Source: CAYMAZ01 sp964428185 (GTDB lineage Bacteria > Bacteroidota > Bacteroidia > Bacteroidales > DTU049). From it: a stretch of DNA of 6,363 bases. Shown in pieces: positions 1-6,352 of this stretch. The stretch lies in assembly GCA_964428185.1 (NCBI GenBank), contig CAYRXH010000121.1, forward strand, positions 1 to 6,363. Reading direction: 5' to 3'. The notes under the pieces were generated by a model. The model searched no databases, was not told the DNA's origin, and worked only from the letters and a program-made list of their open reading frames with translations. Every line of letters starts with the position of its first letter. The first letter of the stretch is position 1. The position numbers were made by a program, and so were the translations under genes.

Positions 1-25
1 AAAAAAACTTCTTTTATGTATAAAC

Positions 26-39
26 AAATCCATGGATTT
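26..39. repeat. 14-bp perfect palindrome in the leader region
   Basis: The sequence AAATCCATGGATTT equals its own reverse complement across all 14 bases and has no spacer. It lies about 128 bases before the first glycosyltransferase start, outside any recognised gene. Such a dyad could be a site for a dimeric DNA-binding protein, or chance in AT-rich DNA. The palindrome is certain; a function is not. Confidence 0.45.
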
Positions 40-116
40 TCATTCATTTATCTCAGCATTCTCCTCCTAATATTTCCCCTGATACTGAAATAACTGTTGT
101 TCAATAAAAAAATTCC

Positions 117-155
117 TTCCGGCAGGTACATAAATTAATAGTAATTTTGCCGGAA
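117..155. repeat. 8-bp inverted repeat flanking the candidate promoter
   Basis: TTCCGGCA at 117-124 and TGCCGGAA at 148-155 are perfect reverse complements separated by 23 bases. The right arm overlaps the end of the candidate -7 box at 142-149, and the left arm falls about where a Bacteroidota -33 box would lie. It could be an operator-like dyad across the promoter, or a hairpin if transcription starts further upstream (two extra G-U pairs would extend the stem). The repeat is seen directly; its role is inferred. Confidence 0.45.
142..149 (+). promoter_or_regulatory. Candidate Bacteroidota -7 box (TAATTTTG)
   Basis: TAATTTTG matches the Bacteroidota sigma-factor -7 consensus TAnnTTTG at every fixed position and ends 17 bases before the ATG of the downstream glycosyltransferase. 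Transcription would start near 156 and leave a very short leader. No convincing TTTG -33 box is visible at the usual spacing, so the call rests on the -7 match and its position. Confidence 0.38.
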
Positions 156-166
156 ACAGCAAGTTG

Positions 167-1279
167 ATGTCCAATAAAATAACATCTGGCAAGAAAAACG
201 TATTATGTCTGGTTCCGCACCGAATGAACCGCTCTCCTGGTCAACGTTTCAGAATTGAGCAATACCTCCCTTTTCTTGAACAGCAGGGATATCATTTTGT
301 TTTTTCACATATTATATCAGAAAAGGATGATGCGATTTTATATAAAAAGTTCAACTACATTAAAAAATTGTTCATTTTTGTCCGGTCCATAAGAGTCCGG
401 AGAAATGATTTGAAAAACCTTTCAGAATTTGATGCTGTTTTTATTTATAGAGAAGCGGTTTTGCATGGCTCGTCAAGAATTGAACGTCAAATACACAAAA
501 AAGGAGTTCCTATAATTTATGATTTCGATGATTCTATCTGGTTGCTTGATGTTTCTGAAGGAAACAGATCACTGAGATGGCTGAAACGTCCTTCAAAAGT
601 GGCTGAAATCATTCAGTTGAGCACTATTACTGTAATTGGAAACAACTATTTATATCAGTTTGCTTCGCAACATACAAAAAATGCCAGAATTATTCCAACA
701 ACTATTGATACAGAAAAATTTCAAGCCACCAATAAAGCCAGAGTGCAAAATAAGATTTGTATAGGTTGGACCGGATCAACAACAACCCTGAAACATTTAA
801 AAACCGCCATTCCGTTTTTAAAGAAACTGAAGGATAGATATCCTGAAAAAATTAGTTTTAAGGTGATAGCAGACACACCTTTAGTGTGTGAAGAACTTGA
901 CTACGAATTTGTTAAGTGGTCAGCACAAAATGAAACAGATGATATTCAATCAATTGACATAGGCATTATGCCACTTCCTGACGATGGCTGGTCAAAGGGG
1001 AAGTGTGGATTTAAAGGTTTACAATACATGGCATTTGAAATTCCAACCGTGATGTCACCTGTTGGTGTCAATACAGAGATTATTGATGATGGAGTGAACG
1101 GTTTTTTGGCCTCAACGGAGGAAGAATGGATTGAGAAACTTTCATTACTTATAGAATCACCTGAGCTTCGCAGTTCACTGGGCAAAGCTGGCCGAAAAAC
1201 CGTGCAGGAAAAATATTCATTTGAAGTCAATAAACACAAATGGTTGCAAGTGTTTGATGATGTGACGAGAAAAGTTTGA
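167..1279 (+). CDS. GT4-family (GT-B fold) glycosyltransferase
   Basis: A 370-residue protein, predicted to be cytoplasmic or peripheral to the inner membrane and to transfer a sugar from an activated nucleotide donor during surface-polysaccharide or glycoconjugate synthesis. Donor and acceptor cannot be read from sequence. Recognisable features, numbered from ATG 167, are an N-terminal RSPGQRFRIEQYLP segment (about 23-36), YDFDDSIW (about 118-125), IGWTGSTTTLKHL opening the C-terminal Rossmann domain (about 199-211), and KCGFKGLQYMA followed by GVNTEI (about 279-305), which occupies the donor-binding region of GT4 enzymes. Both glutamates of the classical EX7E motif appear to be replaced, as I recall is usual for enzymes with the KCGxKxLQYM signature. 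Length is normal. The frame also opens with TTG at 164, directly before the ATG; I chose the ATG. There is no Shine-Dalgarno sequence, as expected in this phylum. The gene stands alone on this strand and converges with the next glycosyltransferase. The family call is secure; the specific function is unknown. Confidence 0.9.
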   Translation: MSNKITSGKKNVLCLVPHRMNRSPGQRFRIEQYLPFLEQQGYHFVFSHIISEKDDAILYKKFNYIKKLFIFVRSIRVRRNDLKNLSEFDAVFIYREAVLHGSSRIERQIHKKGVPIIYDFDDSIWLLDVSEGNRSLRWLKRPSKVAEIIQLSTITVIGNNYLYQFASQHTKNARIIPTTIDTEKFQATNKARVQNKICIGWTGSTTTLKHLKTAIPFLKKLKDRYPEKISFKVIADTPLVCEELDYEFVKWSAQNETDDIQSIDIGIMPLPDDGWSKGKCGFKGLQYMAFEIPTVMSPVGVNTEIIDDGVNGFLASTEEEWIEKLSLLIESPELRSSLGKAGRKTVQEKYSFEVNKHKWLQVFDDVTRKV

Positions 1280-1295
1280 TGATTAGATGTTTTAA

Positions 1296-1375
1296 AGATT
1301 TGAAGATTGAAAGATTATTAAGATTTTATAAGATTGCTTGAAGGAGTTGTGCTTGTGACTGGTGATTAGTGATTT
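1296..1375 (+). repeat. Degenerate AGATT / GTGATT low-complexity tract
   Basis: Five AGATT copies start at 1296, 1304, 1312, 1321 and 1331 (spacings 8, 8, 9 and 10), most in a context like (T/G)AAGATT. They are followed by a tandem GTGATTA-GTGATTT at 1362-1375. The tract lies just after the first gene's stop and has no coding sense. It looks like a decayed simple repeat between convergent genes. Confidence 0.5.
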
Positions 1376-1397
1376 TTGTTTGATGATAATTTACAAT

Positions 1398-1423
1398 AAC
1401 TGGTTCAGTCCATTCCAGTTTTT
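1398..1423. terminator. Weak, possibly bidirectional terminator between convergent genes
   Basis: AACTGG at 1398-1403 pairs with CCAGTT at 1415-1420 around an 11-base loop. On the plus strand the stem runs into a short T stretch (1419-1423), as in a factor-independent terminator for the upstream glycosyltransferase, although it lies about 120 bases after that stop. On the minus strand it begins two bases after the TAA of the second glycosyltransferase, but only a mixed AT sequence follows. The stem is just 6 bp, so confidence is limited. Confidence 0.33.
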
Positions 1424-2663
1424 ATGCATCAACTTTCAAAACCCGCTCATAGATATCACGGTATTTGTCAACTCCCTGTTTCAGATCAAAATATTTAAGT
1501 GCAGCGTTTCTGCATATTTCGGCTTTTGGTACTTCCATTGCTTTCCATTTCATAATGGCATTTTTCATTTCCTCTGCTGAAAAATCTTTCAGTACAATTC
1601 CTGTTCCTGTGTCCAGTATCTGCTGTTCGATGTCGCCAACTCCTGAATTGGCGATAACGGGGACTCCCATTCCCAGAACTTCAGCAAATTTGGTGGGAGA
1701 AGATGCCGCTTTTGAAAAACAGGGTTTTATAAAAAACACATTTGCCGAAGAAATAGAGATCAGAGCCGGAACTTCCTCCCTTGTGGCCGGCACTATGACA
1801 ATATTTTCAGTTTCGATTCCGGATTCAGTTGCCTCTTTCAACACTCTTCCTCTGTCATCTCTGTTGATAATAAGTAGTTTGTCAAAAATTCCTTCATCTT
1901 TTGCAAGTCTGAAAAATTCAAACATTTCGCGGTTCATATACCAGGTTCCCAGTGAGCCCAGATAGGAAAGCACCTTGTCATGCCCCCCTATGCCGAGTTC
2001 CTTTCTGAGGGTATCTTTCCTGTTTTCATCAACAGCAGCAGGATGAAAATGATCCAGATCTGCACAACATGGAATCACATCCGGATTGAGGTCTGTTCGC
2101 TCAGAGATAACTCTGATATGAGGCACAGCCGCATGTGTCAATGATACAACAGCATCAGCAAAGCTAAAAAACACACGTTCTTTTTTCTTGAAAAACTGAT
2201 AAATTCTTCTGTACAAAGCATTTCTGAGGTTCCATATCTTTCCATCCACACGTTCATCAGCCCAAAAGCCACGCATATCAAACACAAAGCTGACTCCCTT
2301 TTTCCTTTTCAATTTCAATGCAACAAGAGCAGGGATATAGGAACGTGCATGCACAATATCAAACCGGATATTTTTATGAAGTCTGAATGTAACCCGATAC
2401 ATTCTTCGAACATCTTTCAGGCTTGAGAGAACAGGTGGTTTTGATGTGTATTTCTGCGGATACCATTGAAGACCTCTATCCTGTATGATTTTCCTGATCT
2501 GCTGCCCACTCTGTCTGAATGCTTCAGTCTTCTCAAAACTTACAATATGAATTTCATAGCCTACTTTAGATAAACCCGACAGATATGGCATAACCTGCGA
2601 CTGACCCAAAGGATCCGTCATCCCGTCATAGGAAATATAAAGTACTTTGGGTATTTTTTTCAT
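1422..2663 (-). CDS. GT4-family glycosyltransferase (DMRGFWADERVD subfamily)
   Basis: A 413-residue GT-B-fold glycosyltransferase, predicted to be cytoplasmic or membrane-associated and to act in surface-glycan assembly; donor and acceptor are unknown. Numbered from the chosen ATG, it shows an N-terminal acceptor-domain motif ISYDGMTDPLGQSQV (about 10-24), HARSYIPALVA (about 105-115), FDMRGFWADERVD (128-140), YLGSLGTWYMNREMFEFF (about 234-251) opening the nucleotide-binding domain, and SSPTKFAEVLGMGVPVIAN (about 321-339) ending in a GVGD segment. The second glutamate of the EX7E motif is present (E328); the first position is Ala or Ser. The frame extends upstream to a TTG at 2678, but the ATG at 2663 begins MKKIPKVLYISYDG, a typical start for this family, so it is preferred. 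It lies 191 bp downstream of the large surface-protein gene on the same strand. Co-transcription is possible, but no promoter or terminator is convincing in the gap. Base composition is ordinary for the window. Confidence 0.9.
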   Translation of the reverse strand: MKKIPKVLYISYDGMTDPLGQSQVMPYLSGLSKVGYEIHIVSFEKTEAFRQSGQQIRKIIQDRGLQWYPQKYTSKPPVLSSLKDVRRMYRVTFRLHKNIRFDIVHARSYIPALVALKLKRKKGVSFVFDMRGFWADERVDGKIWNLRNALYRRIYQFFKKKERVFFSFADAVVSLTHAAVPHIRVISERTDLNPDVIPCCADLDHFHPAAVDENRKDTLRKELGIGGHDKVLSYLGSLGTWYMNREMFEFFRLAKDEGIFDKLLIINRDDRGRVLKEATESGIETENIVIVPATREEVPALISISSANVFFIKPCFSKAASSPTKFAEVLGMGVPVIANSGVGDIEQQILDTGTGIVLKDFSAEEMKNAIMKWKAMEVPKAEICRNAALKYFDLKQGVDKYRDIYERVLKVDA

Positions 2664-2854
2664 CAAAATTGAGTACAAATGTGTAATTTTTTAAGTGGCA
2701 AAAATTCGTATTCTTTTTGACTTATTCTATGATGCATAATTTAGCAACTCCTTTTTTTTTCAATACCCCTGAAAATTGTGAAATTCTCATCATCAAAAGC
2801 ACAGTATTTCATGAGTATTCGTACCGTAGCCTCATCTCTCGAAATATTAAATCA

Positions 2855-5800
2855 TTATCTGGCAATGGTTATTCTATCAATCACTTCATCGGTATCAGTA
2901 GATATTCTGATGGCATACACCCCCTGCATAATATGTGTCAGATCGAGTAGCAATCTGTTCATCCCTTCAGTCCCCTGCAAAGAATGAGCATTTAGTACAA
3001 TCCTACCGTCAGATGAAATGATTTGCACTCCATATAATCCCGTTTCTTTCATTACAAATTCTATCATCACCTGATTAGATGTAGGATTGGGTAAAATATT
3101 CATGATATAAAACCCCGGATCAAGAATATCGCACCAGGTATTATTAAACATATTGATATCTTCCACATTTTCATTGGGCATGGCACTGTAGCAGATAATT
3201 TTTCTGTCTGAAAGATTACTTTCGTCAAGAAGAGAATGAAAGATATAATACATATCTTCGCCCGGATTCATCACTCCTTCCCAGATTTCAGTGACAGGCA
3301 TGCCATTATCCACCTGCAACATCATCTGTAGGGAACGAACAATACGGCTTCCAAAATTTTTCACTTTAACAATAGATGTAATCATATTGTTATTGCTTGC
3401 CAGTTCCACATCACTCACAGCCACATCATATGTTGAAGGAATCACATACACAGTTCTGTATGCAGTATCGTTGCACAAATAGTTGTTCACTGCAACAAGG
3501 GTCACAGTATAAACACTTGTTGCCAGATATGTATGCTGAGGGTTGATCAGTGATGAAAAGTCCCCATCTCCAAAGTCCCAGCTGTATGAATCAGCACCCG
3601 TGCTTTCATTGAAAAATGATACTTCAAGAGGAGGTATTCCATACTCGGGAGTCAGCGTAAATGCAGCCTTGGGAAATGGATAAACCTGTATATTTTGCGA
3701 TGTTGATGCTGAACATCCCTGATCACTATATGCAGTCAAGATAATTGTGTAAATTCCTGTATCCGGGAAATTATATAAGGGAGAGGTGACAGAGGTGGTG
3801 TCAAAACCGGGGAATGTCCAAAGCACATGATCAACATATCCGCCACTCACACTGCTTGTATCATAAAACTGTACTGTAGTGTTCAGACATGGTGTGGAAT
3901 ACTCAAATCCGGGATCAGGTAGTGTATAGATTGTCACCGGTTTCACTATTGTATCGGAACAACCGTTGACTGATTTATTATATAGCGACACCTGATAGGT
4001 CCCGGCCAGAGCATACTGATGCAGGGGATTGGGGAGTACAGATACTCCGTTATCACCAAAATCCCATTGTCTCAGAATAATTGATTCGTGTGGCAAAACC
4101 TGGGTTGTTTCAACAAATGCTGTTGTCTGACCAATACATATATTGCTCCAGCTAAAATCTACAGCGGGTGTGCGTCTTATTTCAACAGGTTTCGTAATCG
4201 TGTCACGGCAGCCATCGGATGTGACGGCAATCAGGGTCACATCATAAATCATGGGTTCAGTAAATGAGAAAAGGGCATGTGTTGAAGTTGAATAATCAAC
4301 TATCACATCAGAAGTATCTACTGCTATCCATTCCCATGCAAGCACCGACCCCCAGTCAACAGTTGTCAGATTATTGAACTGAATGGGTTTCTCTGAACAA
4401 CCCATCACAGGCATAAAATCCGTTTCAGGATTAGGAATTACAAACACATCTTGTGTTGTGAGTGCCCAACAACCGGAATCGGTTTCCACATATAACTGCA
4501 CCTGATGTGTCCCGGGGTCGGGAAACTGATATTCAGGATTCTGTTCAGTAAAGGGGATTCCGTCAATGGTCCATAGCCATGAACCAATGGCATCGGGAGC
4601 CGTTGCAGACGAAGTGTCTGTGAAAGAAGTAAGCAACCCAAAGCAAACTGAATCTGCCACAAAACCTACTTCGGGCTTATAGCCATGAAATGTCACATTC
4701 ACCGTATCCTGTGCTACACAACCAATGGCATTGGTTACTGTCACAGAATATTCTCCGGGAGCTTGCAACTGGATGCTGACAGTGGTATCTCCGGTTGACC
4801 AGAGATATTCCTGTGCCTGAGATGCCCCGCTGACAAGCCCGATGGATTCGCCGCTACAGATAGATATATCCGGTCCAAGTGAAGTCAGCACAGAAAAGGA
4901 GTCAACCGAAACAACAAAGGTATCAGTCAGAAAGCAGCCCAAAGTGTCAGTGACTTTCAGCCAGTACGTGCCTGCTTCTGTGATCTTCAGCACACTGTCA
5001 GTTGATGCATCAGACCACTCAAAGCCATAATCACCGGTCAGTGTACTGGTAAATACAGCAGTATCTCCGATGCAAATTGTTGTATCCTGAAATGCAAAAT
5101 GAGGAAACTGTACATTAATGGTATCTCTGCTGACCCGTCCGAAAACATCCGTCACCTGAACCCAGTACTGTCCCGATACACTCACCGTGATGGTATCATC
5201 AGTGCTGCCTGTGGACCAGAGATAACTTACATAAGAAGTGTTCACAGATAATTCAATATTGCAAAAACCATAATCAATATTCAGATCAGTATCAAGATTT
5301 ACGGGGGGAGAATATTTATTGAAAATGTATTGATATAAGTTATTTTTTTCGTTAGTCGTTAAGGATGTAGAACTTAAAATTATTTCAGAAATGTCACCTT
5401 TCCAAAAACTCCCTGTCCCAATATTCGATCCGATAAATAGATTTTGCAACACTTTTGCTTGAGCAAAAACAGATATTAGTTTATTTACATTTAATGGAGA
5501 AAAGTTGTTTGTTTCAATATTATTTATATACATTGAATCGTTTGTCAAGTTTTGAATGTATAATAACAAAGAACCAACATTTCCATAAATAAGATAATTT
5601 CCATTTGATGCACTTATTAATGCTGGCCATGCTCCGAATGGAGTATTGCTATAATTTACCAATCCAAAGAAACTAGCCATAACAAGGGTATCGTCAAACA
5701 ACAAAAAATCATCAGATCCATCAAGCCTAATTATTGGATATCCCCCAAAAGAATTTGCAACGAGTTGAGGTTGATAAGATTGGATTGGCTGAGAAAAAAC

Positions 5801-6226
5801 TTCGCTTCCAATTATGTTATTCCACTGTGTGACCTTGTTTGAGCTATCTATTGACACCAGAGAATCACTTGAAAGCCAAACATTCACCGAGGAGATACAG
5901 CTAGGATTCATTATTGAAAATGATCGGGTTTCTGACCATGTTAAAAAGACACCGTTATAAACACCAACTTTCCAGAAATAAGATTGACATTCACTGAGTT
6001 CAATAAGACATGAATTAGCGGTAACTGTGGTATCTTTAATTATTGTTGTGAAATTCTGGTCAGTTGCAATAACTATTTGATACGAAACAGCTGCCTCATC
6101 AATATTCCATAAAAACTCAACTTCATTATAAACTAAAAGGCTGTTGTTTTTTGGAAAGACCAAAAAGGACGAAAATGCATTATGAGTCAGAAATGCAACA
6201 AAAATAAAAAACAACACTCTTTTCAT
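2855..6226 (-). CDS. Large T9SS-secreted multidomain PKD surface protein (putative adhesin)
   Basis: A 1123-residue secreted protein with no recognisable catalytic domain, most likely an adhesin or binding protein on the cell surface. From the N terminus: a Sec signal peptide (1-19, KR then a hydrophobic core ending AFS); an FN3-like domain (about 21-106); a LamG/concanavalin-like jelly roll (about 110-306, with WLSSDS, QPQLV, IRLDGSDDFL and FWKGDISEI); three Ig-like LWSTG modules (about 311-513); five PKD modules (about 517-930), the third and fifth with clear WDFGD cores (W721, W883); a CARDB-like region (about 932-1033); and a T9SS type-A sorting domain (about 1038-1123, with LPNPTS and MQGVYAIRIS near the end). 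In characterised T9SS systems this terminal domain directs outer-membrane passage and is removed as the protein is attached to A-LPS. The ATG start gives a clean signal peptide and has an exact -7 box upstream. Composition changes sharply near residue 335: the 5' third is much more AT-rich. Architecture is secure; ligand and role are unknown. Confidence 0.92.
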   Translation of the reverse strand: MKRVLFFIFVAFLTHNAFSSFLVFPKNNSLLVYNEVEFLWNIDEAAVSYQIVIATDQNFTTIIKDTTVTANSCLIELSECQSYFWKVGVYNGVFLTWSETRSFSIMNPSCISSVNVWLSSDSLVSIDSSNKVTQWNNIIGSEVFSQPIQSYQPQLVANSFGGYPIIRLDGSDDFLLFDDTLVMASFFGLVNYSNTPFGAWPALISASNGNYLIYGNVGSLLLYIQNLTNDSMYINNIETNNFSPLNVNKLISVFAQAKVLQNLFIGSNIGTGSFWKGDISEIILSSTSLTTNEKNNLYQYIFNKYSPPVNLDTDLNIDYGFCNIELSVNTSYVSYLWSTGSTDDTITVSVSGQYWVQVTDVFGRVSRDTINVQFPHFAFQDTTICIGDTAVFTSTLTGDYGFEWSDASTDSVLKITEAGTYWLKVTDTLGCFLTDTFVVSVDSFSVLTSLGPDISICSGESIGLVSGASQAQEYLWSTGDTTVSIQLQAPGEYSVTVTNAIGCVAQDTVNVTFHGYKPEVGFVADSVCFGLLTSFTDTSSATAPDAIGSWLWTIDGIPFTEQNPEYQFPDPGTHQVQLYVETDSGCWALTTQDVFVIPNPETDFMPVMGCSEKPIQFNNLTTVDWGSVLAWEWIAVDTSDVIVDYSTSTHALFSFTEPMIYDVTLIAVTSDGCRDTITKPVEIRRTPAVDFSWSNICIGQTTAFVETTQVLPHESIILRQWDFGDNGVSVLPNPLHQYALAGTYQVSLYNKSVNGCSDTIVKPVTIYTLPDPGFEYSTPCLNTTVQFYDTSSVSGGYVDHVLWTFPGFDTTSVTSPLYNFPDTGIYTIILTAYSDQGCSASTSQNIQVYPFPKAAFTLTPEYGIPPLEVSFFNESTGADSYSWDFGDGDFSSLINPQHTYLATSVYTVTLVAVNNYLCNDTAYRTVYVIPSTYDVAVSDVELASNNNMITSIVKVKNFGSRIVRSLQMMLQVDNGMPVTEIWEGVMNPGEDMYYIFHSLLDESNLSDRKIICYSAMPNENVEDINMFNNTWCDILDPGFYIMNILPNPTSNQVMIEFVMKETGLYGVQIISSDGRIVLNAHSLQGTEGMNRLLLDLTHIMQGVYAIRISTDTDEVIDRITIAR
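3437..4678 (-). repeat. Five tandem PKD-type modules in the surface protein
   Basis: Residues 517-930 form five successive beta-sandwich modules of about 80-90 residues (approximately 517-598, 600-687, 689-769, 772-851 and 853-930). Each has an F-strand pattern like (G/S)xYxVxLxA near its end. Only modules 3 and 5 keep a clear WDFGD core; the others have WLWTIDG, WEWIAV and LWTFPG at the equivalent point. Modules 1-4 each carry a cysteine pair (528/586, 610/673, 697/756, 780/838), while module 5 has only C918. The modules are divergent in protein sequence rather than recent DNA duplications. Such arrays normally act as rigid stalks or carbohydrate/protein-binding modules. Confidence 0.72.
4688..5296 (-). 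repeat. Three Ig-like 'LWSTG' modules in the surface protein
   Basis: Residues about 311-375, 380-442 and 449-513 share a core of (Y/F)xWS followed by a beta-rich segment, then G(Q/T/E)Y(W/S)VxVT(D/N) and a final D-T. The versions are YLWSTGS with GQYWVQVTD, FEWSDAS with GTYWLKVTD, and YLWSTGD with GEYSVTVTN. Modules 2 and 3 each have a cysteine pair exactly 46 residues apart (385/431 and 457/503). Module 1 has C322 but lacks the later cysteine, with FGR in place of LGC. These short modules often link lectin-like and PKD regions in Bacteroidota surface proteins. Confidence 0.65.
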
Positions 6227-6253
6227 CCTGTGCTATGGATAGTAATTATTCTA

Positions 6254-6261
6254 CAAACTTA
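6254..6261 (-). promoter_or_regulatory. Candidate Bacteroidota -7 box (TAAGTTTG) for the surface-protein gene
   Basis: On the minus strand TAAGTTTG matches TAnnTTTG at every fixed position and lies 27 bases before the ATG. Transcription would start near 6247 and give a leader of about 20 bases. A TTTA (minus strand, within CGTTTATG) lies 20 bases upstream of the box and may be a weak -33 element. Position, spacing and a terminator-like structure just upstream all support a new transcription unit starting here. Confidence 0.55.
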
Positions 6262-6290
6262 CATAAAATTTTAATTACACATAAACGAAT

Positions 6291-6352
6291 AAAAAAAAAG
6301 CAGCAAGTAGTAAGTAGAGAGTAGAGAGAAATTGCAGTTTCTCACCACTTGC
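6291..6352 (-). terminator. Probable factor-independent terminator of an off-window upstream gene
   Basis: Read on the minus strand, GCAAGTGGTGAG (6352-6341) can pair along all 12 positions with CTTACTACTTGC (6314-6303), with two G-U pairs in RNA. The stem is followed by TGC and nine T residues (6299-6291), the classical layout of an intrinsic terminator. It would end a minus-strand transcript entering from beyond position 6363, just before the promoter of the surface-protein gene. The loop is long (26 bases). A second, mutually exclusive 10-bp stem (6313-6322 with 6353-6362) lowers certainty. Confidence 0.45.

Noticed and set aside
164..166. TTG immediately before the first glycosyltransferase ATG as the start codon (and likewise the TTG at 2678 for the second).
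   Set aside because: An in-frame ATG lies one codon (first gene) or five codons (second gene) downstream and fits the usual family start. Nothing favours the TTG.
946..1239. A 97-codon minus-strand open frame within the first glycosyltransferase.
   Set aside because: It is antisense to the conserved donor-binding domain and encodes no recognisable motif.
1465..1965. A 166-codon plus-strand open frame inside the second glycosyltransferase.
   Set aside because: It lies wholly antisense to a gene with strong family motifs and its translation has no recognisable domain, so it is a shadow frame.
2722..2793. A 23-codon minus-strand frame (MMRISQFSGV start) in the gap upstream of the second glycosyltransferase, containing a run of nine A followed by GGAG.
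   Set aside because: It is very short, has no ribosome-binding or promoter support and resembles nothing I know. A frame of this length is expected by chance in 191 bases.
2664..2854. A search for a promoter or terminator in the gap between the surface-protein gene and the second glycosyltransferase.
   Set aside because: The best -7-like site, CACATTTG on the minus strand (2683-2676), misses one of the two fixed upstream bases and has no well-spaced -33 box. The only inverted repeat, TTTTCA/TGAAAA (minus strand), is AT-only apart from one pair and is followed by A rather than T.
2717..2987. Two overlapping plus-strand open frames of about 70-77 codons covering the gap and the 3' end of the surface-protein gene.
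   Set aside because: They mainly run antisense to the T9SS sorting domain, have no start-site support and show no known protein features.
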